Below are positions 19,440-28,556 of a stretch of DNA of 64,000 bases, piece after piece. Source of the DNA: Acinetobacter sp. Marseille-Q1618 (GTDB lineage: Bacteria; Pseudomonadota; Gammaproteobacteria; Pseudomonadales; Moraxellaceae); contig NZ_CADDWJ010000001.1 in the NCBI RefSeq assembly GCF_902809855.1, positions 558,001-622,000 of the forward strand, read 5' to 3'. A program made the position numbers and the translations under genes. The notes beneath the pieces are model-generated. The model did no database searches and had not been told where the DNA came from. It worked only from the letters and a program-made list of their open reading frames with translations. The stretch's first letter is position 1; each line of letters opens with the position of its first letter.

Positions 19440-20591
19440 ATGTCGTTCAAAACTTTTGAACGCACACCATTGAACCTGAGCATCTTAATGATGCTCAGTT
19501 TTGGTTGGGTGACTGCTACGCATGCTGAAGATGCTGCGCTAATTAATCCTGCAAGTACTCAAGCATGTGTCGCTTTAGAGTCAAATGCAGATCGTTTAGC
19601 TTGCTACGATGCAATTTTTAAAGTGGGGACAACTGAACCTGTACCTGTAATTGTTTCAGAACAACGTGCAGCCAAAGAATTAGAAGCACCAAAAGCTGAG
19701 CCGCAAGGTATTAAAGCCAAAATTGAAGATAAAGTCGAAAGCTTATTTTCAGTACATGGCGCAAAAATTGATCCCAATACCTCGTTGTTAGATAAGCGTT
19801 GGGAATTATCGCCAGACAGTAAGCTAGGAACATGGAATATCCGCGCACATCAACCTGTGTATTTATTGCCTGCTTATTGGACAAGCGATAAAAATGAATT
19901 TCCGCACAGTCCAAATCCACAAAATACTGTAAAAGAAGCGCAAGATTTAAAATCGACAGAAGCCAAATTTCAACTTTCTTTAAAAACCAAAGCAGTGGAA
20001 AATATTTTTGGCAATAATGGCGATCTATGGGTGGGTTATACCCAGTCATCACGTTGGCAAGTTTATAATGAAGATGAGTCTCGTCCATTTCGTGAAACCA
20101 ACTATGAGCCTGAAGCGAGTTTGATGTTTAGAACCAATTATGAGGTGTTGGGTTTAAATGGACGTTTGCTGGGATTGACTTTAAATCACCAGTCGAATGG
20201 GCGTTCAGATCCTTTATCACGTAGTTGGAATCGTGTGATGCTAAATATTGGTTTTGAAAAAGATAACTTCGCTTTAATGCTACGTCCTTGGTATCGCCTA
20301 GACGAAGATGCTGGTGATGATAATAACCCTGATATTAAAGACTATATTGGGCGTGGCGATTTAACGGCATTTTATCGTTGGAAAGATCATGATTTTACTT
20401 TGATGTTACGTCATTCACTCAAAGGAGGGGATGATTCACATGGTGCTGCACAATTCGATTGGGCATTCCCAATCAAAGGTAAACTTCGTGGACATTTCCA
20501 GTTATTTGATGGTTATGGTGAAAGTTTGATTGATTATAATCATCGTGCAACTTATGTAGGCTTAGGGGTTTCATTGATGAATGCTTATTAA
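19440..20591 (+). CDS. pldA: Outer membrane phospholipase A (OMPLA)
   Basis: A 383-residue outer-membrane beta-barrel phospholipase. Seen: a signal peptide (MLSFGWVTATHA cleavage region), a periplasmic N-terminal extension longer than in E. coli with SNADRLACYDAIF, and the catalytic stretch LNHQSNGRSDPLSRSWNR, equivalent to E. coli His142, Ser144 and Asn156. The barrel ends in an alternating segment and terminal aromatic pair (SLMNAY). I use the ATG at 19440, preceded by GGAG at 8 bases; a TTG at 19428 is in frame but lies before that signal. OMPLA removes phospholipids from the outer leaflet and is activated by dimerisation when the membrane is disturbed. Confidence 0.95.
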   Translation: MSFKTFERTPLNLSILMMLSFGWVTATHAEDAALINPASTQACVALESNADRLACYDAIFKVGTTEPVPVIVSEQRAAKELEAPKAEPQGIKAKIEDKVESLFSVHGAKIDPNTSLLDKRWELSPDSKLGTWNIRAHQPVYLLPAYWTSDKNEFPHSPNPQNTVKEAQDLKSTEAKFQLSLKTKAVENIFGNNGDLWVGYTQSSRWQVYNEDESRPFRETNYEPEASLMFRTNYEVLGLNGRLLGLTLNHQSNGRSDPLSRSWNRVMLNIGFEKDNFALMLRPWYRLDEDAGDDNNPDIKDYIGRGDLTAFYRWKDHDFTLMLRHSLKGGDDSHGAAQFDWAFPIKGKLRGHFQLFDGYGESLIDYNHRATYVGLGVSLMNAY

Positions 20592-20605
20592 GCCCTAAGT
20601 TGAAT

Positions 20606-20638
20606 CAAAAAACCGCTCGATGTTGAGCGGTTTTTTTA
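20606..20638. terminator. Bidirectional terminator between pldA and ktrB
   Basis: Stem ACCGCTC / GAGCGGT with a 6-base loop, flanked by seven T on the plus strand and six A on the other side. It serves two convergent genes. Confidence 0.9.
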
Positions 20639-20652
20639 ATCATTAAAACTAT

Positions 20653-22005
20653 TTAACCCACTTGAATTTCGGCAGTTGGATGGCTAACACGACTTTTCTT
20701 CGGTGTGGCGATTAAATACGCTAAAGTCAACGGCCCTAAACGCCCAGCAAACATCAGTAGCATTAACGCAACCAGACTGCCTGAATGTAAATCTTCGGTA
20801 ATTCCACGAGATAAACCGACAGTACAAGCTGCTGAAACCGCTTCAAATAATAAATCTAAGAAGCGTTTATTGGGTTCTAAAATTAATAAAGTAAAAAAGC
20901 CAATTAAAATCAGCATAGACGTAATTGAGATGACTGCCAAAGCTTTAAACGTTGCTTGATAAGAAACAGAATGCTTAAAAATCGTGAGTTCATCTGAACG
21001 TCTTAGGAATGTGATCACGCTCAATACCATAATGGCAAACGTACCTACTTTAATTCCCCCTGCGGTACTGAGAGAACCCCCACCAATAAACATCAACACC
21101 ATCGTTACTAAGGCAGAACCATTACTCATATTACCGACTTCAAGGCTGTTAAAGCCAGAAGAACGAGGCACAGTCGCATGGAACCACGCATTTAAGGCTT
21201 GATCTCCAACCGACATCGGTGCAAGGGTAAGTGGATTTCTAGCTTCTAATAGCCAAATAGCAACAAAGGCAAATAGATTTAAAATCGCAATGGTCGATAA
21301 AATTAATTTGCTATTTGGACTGAGTTTTTTCCAACGTTTCGCTCGCTTAATATCCATCAAGACCACGAAGCCGATACCACCAATGATATACAACATACTG
21401 ATGGTAAACGTCACCATGTATTGATTAGAGAAACTCATTAAGCTATTGGGAAATAAAGAAAAACCACCATTATTAAAGGCGGAAATACTATAAAAGATGG
21501 CATAAAATAAAGCGTGTTTGAACTCGTATTGTCCAGTCCAAGCAATGGTTAAAATAATGGTACCAATTAACTCAAAAAATAATGAATAAATCAGTACACC
21601 TTTCACTGTAAAAGTCGCTTTAGATAAACTGGTTTGCCCAATGGTTTCTTGTGCCATGATTTGTTGTTTTAAACCAATTTTGGGCGACAAGCTCAGTGCT
21701 GCCAAAATTGCAAAGGTCATAAAACCCAAACCACCGCATTGAATCAAAAGCATGACAACAATTTTACCAAACAAAGTAAAAGAGTCACCGACATTCACAA
21801 CGGACAGTCCTGTGATCGTGACGGCTGAGGTGGCTGTAAATAAAGCCTTAATCCACGGTAATTCGCCATGATGGGCAAAAGGAAGTTTGAGTAAAAGCGT
21901 TCCAATCACAATAAAACTTAAAAACCCTAAGGCTAAAAGACTAGGTGGGCTTAAGTTAATTTGATTATGCTTTTTATTAATCAGCTCTTTTTTATAAAAT
22001 TTCAT
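20653..22005 (-). CDS. ktrB: Potassium uptake protein, TrkH/KtrB family
   Basis: A 450-residue ion-conducting subunit of a Ktr-type potassium uptake system. The four pore loops with selectivity-filter glycines are visible: SAVTITGLSVV, SAFNNGGFSLF, the GGGSLSTAGGIKVGT block and SAACTVGLSRG. Length and the absence of the longer TrkH N-terminus favour KtrB. It begins 1 bp after the stop of the NAD-binding regulator gene, so the two form a two-gene ktrA-ktrB operon. The usual fuel is the sodium or proton gradient, with gating by the ring of KtrA subunits. Confidence 0.93.
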   Translation of the reverse strand: MKFYKKELINKKHNQINLSPPSLLALGFLSFIVIGTLLLKLPFAHHGELPWIKALFTATSAVTITGLSVVNVGDSFTLFGKIVVMLLIQCGGLGFMTFAILAALSLSPKIGLKQQIMAQETIGQTSLSKATFTVKGVLIYSLFFELIGTIILTIAWTGQYEFKHALFYAIFYSISAFNNGGFSLFPNSLMSFSNQYMVTFTISMLYIIGGIGFVVLMDIKRAKRWKKLSPNSKLILSTIAILNLFAFVAIWLLEARNPLTLAPMSVGDQALNAWFHATVPRSSGFNSLEVGNMSNGSALVTMVLMFIGGGSLSTAGGIKVGTFAIMVLSVITFLRRSDELTIFKHSVSYQATFKALAVISITSMLILIGFFTLLILEPNKRFLDLLFEAVSAACTVGLSRGITEDLHSGSLVALMLLMFAGRLGPLTLAYLIATPKKSRVSHPTAEIQVG

Positions 22006-22006
22006 T

Positions 22007-22660
22007 TTATAAGAAACGATTTGAAAGTTGTCTTAATTGTTCCACAGGACCCTCTACGATTAAAATATCTTTTTCCTGTAAAATTGTGCCTGGTGCAATT
22101 TGATAAAGCACATGTGAACCACGTTGTAATAATAACGTTTGGATTTCACTATTGGTATCATCCATCAAGCTTTGAAATTGAGCACCTTGTAAGTTTGAAG
22201 CAATTTCGATTTTGACAATATAACGTTCATTATTCAGCGCCATATAACGACGAACCATTGGATAACTGAGTGATTGAGCAATTCGAATTCCCATATCTTC
22301 TTCGGGATGAATGATTTGATCGATTCCCAAATGCGATAAAATCATATGATGCGCTTTAGATTTTGCTTTGACTAAAATTTGTTTAATGCCTAAATTTTTT
22401 AAATGTAATACACACAAAATACTGGCTTCAATATCATCCCCAATCGCAACCACCACAGCATCACAATTTTGAATATTTAATTCTTCAAGTACATGCTCAT
22501 CTGTGCCATCTGCAATGACGGCATGGCTAATTTGATCTGCTAAATTTTCTACATTTTTTTTGAGGGTATCAATGCCGATAACATCATGTTTTAAATGAGT
22601 CAGTTCTAATGCAACTGTACCACCAAAACTGCCCAAACCAATGACTGCAAAGAGCGCCAT
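22007..22660 (-). CDS. ktrA: Potassium uptake regulator, TrkA/KtrA family
   Basis: A 217-residue cytoplasmic gating subunit. The RCK-N Rossmann domain starts FAVIGLGSFGGTVALEL (GxGxxG type) with the acidic end of strand 2 at GIDTLKK, and the C-terminal RCK-C domain runs from about residue 135 to the end. It should bind ATP/ADP or NAD(H) and regulate the partner membrane subunit. It is promoter-proximal and 1 bp from ktrB. Upstream 22661-22890 is AT-rich with no gene and should contain the promoter. Confidence 0.93.
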   Translation of the reverse strand: MALFAVIGLGSFGGTVALELTHLKHDVIGIDTLKKNVENLADQISHAVIADGTDEHVLEELNIQNCDAVVVAIGDDIEASILCVLHLKNLGIKQILVKAKSKAHHMILSHLGIDQIIHPEEDMGIRIAQSLSYPMVRRYMALNNERYIVKIEIASNLQGAQFQSLMDDTNSEIQTLLLQRGSHVLYQIAPGTILQEKDILIVEGPVEQLRQLSNRFL

Positions 22661-22890
22661 AATTTAACCTTATCCTTACATCTGCAGATCAATGACTGAA
22701 TAATAACTGATATTTTGCAAAGTTTAACGCATGTTCGATATTGAATCCTAGATTAAGTCAAAAATATGAACTGGATTATTCTCAATTTTTGCTATTTCAA
22801 CAGCCTTTATGAGATAGTCTAATAAATCAATATTGCAAATATATCTTGCAGCAATGGATTGAATCTATTGATAATATTTCAAAACTTAAG

Positions 22891-23499
22891 CTAGGGCAGT
22901 TGAATCCCAAACTTTCTCAAAATCTCACACAATTGAATCATTGGCATCCCCATGAGCGTGGTTTGATCTTGTCCAATCATTTGCTCGAACAAAGTTATTC
23001 CTAAACTTTCACACTTAAAACTGCCTGCACAATGTAAAGGTTGATCTTTTTCCACATAACGCTTGATCTCAGTCCTGCTTAAATCTCGAAATTTCACATG
23101 ATAATGCTCAACCAAAGTGTGTTCAAAACCTGAAGCGCAATGTTGCACACTTAACGCTGTACTAAAAAATACATTTTTTCCTGAGTTGGCTTGTAGCTGT
23201 TGGATGGCATTTTCTATAGATAAGGGCTTGCCAATAAAATCCTGTGGTGCATACTCTCGCCATGCCACTTGATCCGAACCAATAATGATGGCATTTGGAT
23301 ATTGTTTCGCAATCACTTGCGCTTTTTCAAACGCCAAACGCTTGGCCAAATCATCAGCATGTATTTCACCCTGAGCAGATTCATCAATATCAGGAGAAAT
23401 ACAACGATAATCCAAGCCTAAACGATTCATTAAATCTTTTCGGGTTTGACTAGAAGAAGCCAAAATGATTTCACTGAATGAGGTTGTTAAAATAGTCAT
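22891..23499 (-). CDS. Maf family nucleoside triphosphate pyrophosphatase
   Basis: A 202-residue Maf protein. Seen: the N-terminal ILASSSQTRKDLM (substrate loop, residues ~12-24), the DIDES metal/base segment, IGSDQVAW (catalytic Asp) and GKPLSIENAIQQL. Maf enzymes hydrolyse non-canonical or modified nucleotides. The sequence looks like the YceF (7-methyl-GTP) subgroup rather than YhdE (dTTP/UTP), judged from SSSQTRKDLM in place of the usual SxSPRR; this is a weak inference. It lies 7 bp after the DUF2237 gene, likely in one transcript. Confidence 0.9.
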   Translation of the reverse strand: MTILTTSFSEIILASSSQTRKDLMNRLGLDYRCISPDIDESAQGEIHADDLAKRLAFEKAQVIAKQYPNAIIIGSDQVAWREYAPQDFIGKPLSIENAIQQLQANSGKNVFFSTALSVQHCASGFEHTLVEHYHVKFRDLSRTEIKRYVEKDQPLHCAGSFKCESLGITLFEQMIGQDQTTLMGMPMIQLCEILRKFGIQLP

Positions 23500-23505
23500 A
23501 ATGAA

Positions 23506-23889
23506 TTAAACAGCATATTCCATCAAAATATCTAAAGGCACATAAGACAATACGGCTTGATGACAAGCTTCTACTTTAACTCGTGGTGCCTGACCATCTT
23601 GATAAGCCTGAACCCAACGTGTAACACATAAACACCAAAAATCACCAGGTTGTAAACCTGGGAAGCCATGTTCAGGCAGTGGGGTAATGAGGTCATTGCC
23701 CATTTTTTGTGAATAACTGAGAAAATCTGAAGTCAATTCAACACAAACCGTGTGTTGTCCAACGTCACTGGGTGCAGTATGACAAAAACCATTACGAAAA
23801 TAGCCTGTGATCGGTGAAAAACAGCAACTTGCCAAAGGTTCGCCAAATACATTTAAACCATTAATTTTAGGATCAGGATGGAAAGACAT
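23506..23889 (-). CDS. DUF2237 family protein
   Basis: A 127-residue protein of the DUF2237 family, whose function is not known. Family signatures are NVFGEPLASC near the start, GYFRNGFC, and the C-terminal WCLCVTRWVQAYQDG followed by APRVKVEACH. Several conserved Cys (GEPLASCC, CVTRW, EACHQA) suggest metal binding or redox, but that is inference. I use the ATG at 23889 (MSFHPDP). It is far (about 22 bases) from the AAGGAG at 23912-23917, so a non-ATG start such as GTG 23895 or a longer form from TTG 23928 cannot be excluded. It is followed at 7 bp by maf. Confidence 0.82.
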   Translation of the reverse strand: MSFHPDPKINGLNVFGEPLASCCFSPITGYFRNGFCHTAPSDVGQHTVCVELTSDFLSYSQKMGNDLITPLPEHGFPGLQPGDFWCLCVTRWVQAYQDGQAPRVKVEACHQAVLSYVPLDILMEYAV

Positions 23890-24029
23890 AAGCACATAAA
23901 TATTTAAAGTTCTCCTTATAATAATCAAATCTCGATATTTCTACAGCTTTTCTACAAAAGTCGCTAACCTTTTTTTGTGTAATCATTTAGAATCGATGCG
24001 ATTTTTAATATCTATAAAGTGAGCGATAC

Positions 24030-25217
24030 ATGAATTTTCAGCGTATGACTGACCTTGATTTAACGGGCAAGCGTGTTTTGATCCGTGAAGATTTAAACGT
24101 TCCTGTTAAAAATGGTGTAATTACCAGTGATGCACGTTTACGTGCTGCATTACCGACCATTAAATTAGCACTAGAAAAAGGTGCAGCGGTCATGGTTTAT
24201 TCTCATTTAGGTCGTCCTGTTGAAGGTGAAGCAAAAGCTGAACAATCTTTAGCACCTGTAGCAGCATATTTAACAGAGGCTTTGGGGCAAGACGTTAAAC
24301 TGATTACTGAATATTTAGATGGCGTTGAAGTTGCAGCAGGTCAAGTGGTGTTACTTGAAAACTGCCGTTTTAATGTCGGTGAAAAGAAAAATAATCCTGA
24401 TCTTGCTGCAAAATACGCAGCACTTTGCGATGTATTCGTCATGGATGCATTTGGTACAGCCCACCGTGCAGAAGCGTCAACTGAAGGCGTTGCACGTTTA
24501 GCAAAAGTTGCAGCAGCAGGACCTTTACTTGCAGCAGAATTAGATGCTTTAGGTCGTGCATTACAAACCCCTGAAAAACCAATGGTCGCAATTGTTGCAG
24601 GTTCAAAAGTATCCACTAAGCTTGATGTTTTAACATCACTTTCTGATATTTGTGATCAATTGATCGTTGGTGGCGGTATTGCTAATACCTTCTTGGCGGC
24701 AGCAGGTTATAACGTTGGTAAATCATTATGCGAAAATGATTTGATCGATACTGCAAAAGCGATCGCAGCAAAAGTGTCCGTACCACTTCCTACGGATGTG
24801 GTTGTTGCGGATGCGTCTGAAATTAACTTTGATGATTTCTTAGGCTCGTTAGCTGTTGCAAAAGCAACTGTGAAAAAAGTAGCAGATGTTGCTGACAATG
24901 ACATGATTTTAGATGTAGGCCCTGAAACAGCAAAAGCATTTGCTGAAATTCTCAAAACATCAAAAACGATTCTTTGGAATGGTCCAGTGGGTGTATTTGA
25001 GGTTGACCAATTTGGTGAAGGTACGAAAACATTGTCTTTGGCAATTGCTGAATCTGAGGGTTTCTCTATTGCAGGCGGTGGTGATACTTTAGCTGCGATT
25101 GACAAATACGACGTTGCTGACAAAATTGGTTATATCTCTACAGGTGGTGGTGCATTCCTTGAATTTGTAGAAGGCAAAACACTGCCAGCAGTTGCTGTTT
25201 TATTAGAGCGTGCATAA
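24030..25217 (+). CDS. pgk: Phosphoglycerate kinase
   Basis: A 395-residue glycolytic kinase that interconverts 1,3-bisphosphoglycerate + ADP and 3-phosphoglycerate + ATP. Signatures are [43 protein letters not shown], the HRAEAST loop, [10 protein letters not shown], and the C-terminal [11 protein letters not shown] and [10 protein letters not shown]. Length is standard. Upstream is divergent from DUF2237/maf with a ~140-bp gap. Downstream lie a small lipoprotein gene and class II aldolase on the same strand, but a terminator follows each gene. Confidence 0.98.
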   Translation: MNFQRMTDLDLTGKRVLIREDLNVPVKNGVITSDARLRAALPTIKLALEKGAAVMVYSHLGRPVEGEAKAEQSLAPVAAYLTEALGQDVKLITEYLDGVEVAAGQVVLLENCRFNVGEKKNNPDLAAKYAALCDVFVMDAFGTAHRAEASTEGVARLAKVAAAGPLLAAELDALGRALQTPEKPMVAIVAGSKVSTKLDVLTSLSDICDQLIVGGGIANTFLAAAGYNVGKSLCENDLIDTAKAIAAKVSVPLPTDVVVADASEINFDDFLGSLAVAKATVKKVADVADNDMILDVGPETAKAFAEILKTSKTILWNGPVGVFEVDQFGEGTKTLSLAIAESEGFSIAGGGDTLAAIDKYDVADKIGYISTGGGAFLEFVEGKTLPAVAVLLERA

Positions 25218-25251
25218 GCATAGCAACAATCATTTTGATTAGTTATGACAG

Positions 25252-25276
25252 AAGGTTGACTAGGGTCAACCTTTTT
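25252..25276 (+). terminator. Rho-independent terminator after pgk
   Basis: Stem AAGGTTGAC / GTCAACCTT (9 bp) with a short loop followed by a T-rich tract. It lies ~35 bp after the pgk stop. Confidence 0.85.
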
Positions 25277-25364
25277 CATGGGCTATTCATTTTTCAGTCA
25301 TGAAAATGAAATATATCTGAAATAAACTGATAGATATTAAATCACCCGCTGTGGAAATTACGTG

Positions 25365-25646
25365 ATGAAATTAAATCTTGCACTTGCTGTACTTCTTATT
25401 GCTCCTTTAACTCTAGTTGCTTGTTCTAAACAAGAAAAAGCACCAGCTGCTGAACAAGGTGCAGCTTCTGCTGCCGTGGCAACTGAAACAACTTCAGAAA
25501 AAGTAACAGCTGAGCAACAAGCTGCAATTGATGCAATCGATCAGCCTGTTTTAGATGAGAAAAATACAGATGTTCCTGCTGAAAAAGCCAATGCACCAGC
25601 CGATGCTGCAACACCTGCTACTGAAGAAGAAGCTGCTGCACACTAA
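25365..25646 (+). CDS. Small predicted lipoprotein (Ala/Glu-rich)
   Basis: A 93-residue protein with a lipoprotein signal: MKLNLALAVLLIAPLTLVACS, lipobox LVAC with the acylated Cys near residue 20. The mature part is low-complexity, rich in Ala, Glu, Thr and Pro, with no recognised domain. I take the ATG at 25365; a GTG at 25362 just before it is also in frame. It lies between pgk and fba with terminators on both sides, so it is likely monocistronic. Function unknown. The low-complexity mature part resembles small surface-exposed or linker lipoproteins in Acinetobacter. Confidence 0.75.
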   Translation: MKLNLALAVLLIAPLTLVACSKQEKAPAAEQGAASAAVATETTSEKVTAEQQAAIDAIDQPVLDEKNTDVPAEKANAPADAATPATEEEAAAH

Positions 25647-25681
25647 ACTTTTCAAAGTTTTGTAGTAGTTTGTTTAAAAGT

Positions 25682-25706
25682 CCCTGCAAATGCAGGGCTT
25701 TTTTTT
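25682..25706 (+). terminator. Rho-independent terminator after the small lipoprotein gene
   Basis: Stem CCCTGCA / TGCAGGG with a 2-base loop, then eight T. Confidence 0.92.
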
Positions 25707-25779
25707 GAAATAGTCAATATTGTTGCTGAATTGAAACAAATCACAAGGTAGAATATGCGACATTACCTGGGAGGATATT

Positions 25780-26817
25780 ATGGCTCTTATTTCATTGCGC
25801 CAGCTCTTGGATCATGCCGGTGAACACAGTTACGGCGTTCCAGCGTTTAACGTAAACAACTTAGAACAAATGCGTGCAATTATGTTAGCCGCAGATGCAA
25901 CAAATTCACCTGTTATTGTGCAAGCTTCTGCAGGTGCACGTAAATATGCTGGTGCACCATTTTTACGCCATTTAATTTTAGCAGCCATCGAAGAATGGCC
26001 ACATATTCCAGTGGTAATGCACCAAGATCATGGTACTAGCCCAGATGTATGCCAACGCTCAATCCAACTAGGCTTCTCATCCGTTATGATGGATGGTTCT
26101 TTGGGTGCTGACGGTAAAACACCAACAACTTATGAATATAACGTTGATGTCACACGTCGTACTGTAGAAATGGCACATGCGTGTGGTGTTTCTGTTGAAG
26201 GTGAAATCGGTTGTTTAGGTAGCCTTGAAACAGGTATGGCAGGCGAAGAAGATGGTGTGGGCGCTGAAGGTGTACTTGACCATTCTCAACTGCTTACTTC
26301 TGTTGAAGAAGCAACACAATTTGTAAAAGATACCAATGTAGATGCTTTGGCAATTGCAGTCGGTACTTCACACGGTGCATACAAATTTACACGTCCACCT
26401 ACAGGTGATATTTTAGCGATTGACCGTATTAAAGAAATTCATGCGGCACTTCCAAATACACACCTTGTTATGCATGGTTCAAGCTCTGTACCACAAGAAT
26501 GGTTAGCGATCATTAACCAATATGGCGGTGACATTAAAGAAACTTATGGTGTTCCTGTTGAGCAATTGGTTGAAGCAATCAAACATGGTGTGCGTAAAAT
26601 CAACATTGATACAGATTTACGTTTAGCATCTACAGGTGCAATTCGTCGTATGATGGCTGAACAACCAAGTGAATTCGATCCACGTAAGTTCTTTGCAAAA
26701 ACTGTGGATGCAATGAAAGATATTTGTGTTGCACGTTATGAAGCATTTGGTACAGCTGGAAATGCCGATAAGATTCGCCCTATTTCTTTAGAGAAAATGG
26801 TAGAGCGTTATAAATAA
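25780..26817 (+). CDS. fba: Class II fructose-1,6-bisphosphate aldolase
   Basis: A 345-residue zinc-dependent aldolase that cleaves fructose-1,6-bisphosphate into DHAP and G3P, or condenses them in gluconeogenesis. Seen: N-terminal [10 protein letters not shown], the metal/substrate segment [39 protein letters not shown] and [12 protein letters not shown], with [11 protein letters not shown] near the C-terminus. It is the CbbA-like class IIA/B subgroup of ~345 residues. GGAGG lies 7 bases before the start. Its position near pgk fits a glycolysis/gluconeogenesis locus. Acinetobacter generally lacks phosphofructokinase, so the enzyme probably works mainly in gluconeogenesis; that part is background knowledge. 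Confidence 0.97.
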   Translation: MALISLRQLLDHAGEHSYGVPAFNVNNLEQMRAIMLAADATNSPVIVQASAGARKYAGAPFLRHLILAAIEEWPHIPVVMHQDHGTSPDVCQRSIQLGFSSVMMDGSLGADGKTPTTYEYNVDVTRRTVEMAHACGVSVEGEIGCLGSLETGMAGEEDGVGAEGVLDHSQLLTSVEEATQFVKDTNVDALAIAVGTSHGAYKFTRPPTGDILAIDRIKEIHAALPNTHLVMHGSSSVPQEWLAIINQYGGDIKETYGVPVEQLVEAIKHGVRKINIDTDLRLASTGAIRRMMAEQPSEFDPRKFFAKTVDAMKDICVARYEAFGTAGNADKIRPISLEKMVERYK

Positions 26818-26890
26818 TTCGTTCTGAATGATTTGTACAAGTGTATCTTGACTTAATTGTAGTCAATTAAATAAAAATCTAAAATATTGT

Positions 26891-26923
26891 AAAATGAGTG
26901 TATGTAAATATGCTCATTTTTTT
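26891..26923 (+). terminator. Probable terminator after fba
   Basis: Stem AAAATGAG / CTCATTTT with a 14-base loop followed by T. It lies ~75 bp after fba; on the other strand the amidase ends at 27039. Confidence 0.7.
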
Positions 26924-27038
26924 ATGAATTTTTTCTGCGAGTTTAGATTTAATCCAAATTTTAAAAGTAATTTAAATCAACTTATAAAATGTGGGAATTT
27001 ATGAATTTTAATGCTTACTATAAATTCCCATGAATCTC

Positions 27039-28529
27039 TTAAACCACAATGTTTTTATATTTTGGCATCCAAGGTTGTGCTTGTTCAAGCTGTGCTGCAA
27101 GTTGCAATAGCAAATCTTCTCGTCCAAATGGCGCAATGAACTGAGAACCAAGTGGTAAGTTATTTTTATTCCAATATAAGGGTACTGACATGGCAGGTAA
27201 GCCTGTGATGTTAGCCAGTTGAGTAAACGGAACCCATTGCAAGTTATTTTTAACCAAGTGCTCAACTAATTTACCTTGGGCCAGTAAGTGTGCCTGATCG
27301 AGTTTTAATAAACCTTTTAAAATTGGTTTTTGCCAAAAAGGTGTTTTAATTTCTCCATTTTTAGGCGCGACAGATGCTGTGGATGGGGTCAGGTAAAGGT
27401 CATAATCATCAAAAAAATGATTCATTTGTTGCACATGGTTGCCCCAGTTATTAAGGTTTTGAATGTAATCTAAAGCGGTCGCTTTTGCACCAAACGCAGC
27501 AATAGCTAAAGTATCTAATTCAAAATCTTGGTCTTTTGCACCAAACTCACGTTTAAACTGTTGTACAGTAAAAGCACATTGGCTAAACCATGTGGTGATG
27601 AAGTCTTTGGCGAGTTGCATACCATCAATTTTTGGTGCAGCTTCTTCGACATGGTGACCGAGGGATTCTAATAATTTTACCGTATCTAAAATGGCAGCTT
27701 TGGCATCTTGAGAAACCATTGTTCCAATTGGAGAGTCTGTAGAAAATGCAATTTTTAAAGGTCGTGGTACGTGTTGAATAAGTTCTAAATACTTGCCTTG
27801 AGGTTGTTCAATTTTAAATAAAGATCGATGTTCAGCACCTTGTGTCGTATCTAACATGGCAGCACTGTCACGTACGCTCTTGGTGAGGACATGTTGAGAA
27901 ACTGCACCATGCATGGCTTCACTCACTTTTGGTCCCCAAGGAGTGCGACCACGACTAGGTTTTAAACCAAATAGTCCACAATAAGAAGCAGGAATACGAA
28001 TCGAACCACCGCCATCACTTGCACCTGCTATCGGTACAATGCCTGCAGCTACTGCGGATGCTGAACCACCTGAAGAACCACCACTGTTATGCTTTAAATG
28101 CCATGGATTATGGCAAGCACCCCATGCTTCAGGTTCAGTAATGCCTTTGATGCCAAACTCAGGCGAATTGGTTAAACCAAATGGAATTGCCCCAGCATTT
28201 TCCCAACGTCTTACGATTTCAGCGTGTTGAGTAGAAACGTAATTAAGTTTTTTAAATGTATTAGAACCAAAAGAAGTCGGAACACCTTGATATTCTTGAT
28301 GTAGGTCTTTGAGTAAAAAGGGAATACCTGAAAATAAGCCATTTTGTTTTTGCTTTGACTTTTGAAATGCTTGTTCATACATTGTAATGACAATAGCATT
28401 TAGTTTTGGATTAACTTGCTGGGTACGTTGCCAAGCAAGCTCTAATAATTCTGTGGTGGTCACTTGTTGAGTTTGAACAAGTTTGGCTAAACCTAAGCCA
28501 TCATATTGGATATATTCTGCGTATTTCAT
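27039..28529 (-). CDS. Amidase signature family protein
   Basis: A 496-residue Ser-Ser-Lys amidase. The catalytic Lys is in GIPFLLKDLHQE (near residue 80) and the Gly/Ser-rich signature HNSGGSSGGSASAVAAG holds the cis-Ser and nucleophile, with DGGGSIRIPASYCGLFGLKPSRGR in parts after it. C-terminal LTPSTASVAP and ITGLPAMSVPLYW match the family. Amide substrate is unknown. It is not GatA because the usual GatCB partners are absent. I use the ATG at 28529 (MKYAEYIQYD) with AGGA 8 bases upstream; an earlier TTG-type start is less likely. It lies 27 bp after the diguanylate cyclase stop on the same strand. Confidence 0.92.
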   Translation of the reverse strand: MKYAEYIQYDGLGLAKLVQTQQVTTTELLELAWQRTQQVNPKLNAIVITMYEQAFQKSKQKQNGLFSGIPFLLKDLHQEYQGVPTSFGSNTFKKLNYVSTQHAEIVRRWENAGAIPFGLTNSPEFGIKGITEPEAWGACHNPWHLKHNSGGSSGGSASAVAAGIVPIAGASDGGGSIRIPASYCGLFGLKPSRGRTPWGPKVSEAMHGAVSQHVLTKSVRDSAAMLDTTQGAEHRSLFKIEQPQGKYLELIQHVPRPLKIAFSTDSPIGTMVSQDAKAAILDTVKLLESLGHHVEEAAPKIDGMQLAKDFITTWFSQCAFTVQQFKREFGAKDQDFELDTLAIAAFGAKATALDYIQNLNNWGNHVQQMNHFFDDYDLYLTPSTASVAPKNGEIKTPFWQKPILKGLLKLDQAHLLAQGKLVEHLVKNNLQWVPFTQLANITGLPAMSVPLYWNKNNLPLGSQFIAPFGREDLLLQLAAQLEQAQPWMPKYKNIVV

Positions 28530-28556
28530 GGAATTCCTATTCAAAATACAATTGAA

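Noticed and set aside
24707..25123. 138-codon minus-strand frame over pgk
   Set aside because: Antisense shadow of a secure gene; Ser/Thr-rich low-complexity product.
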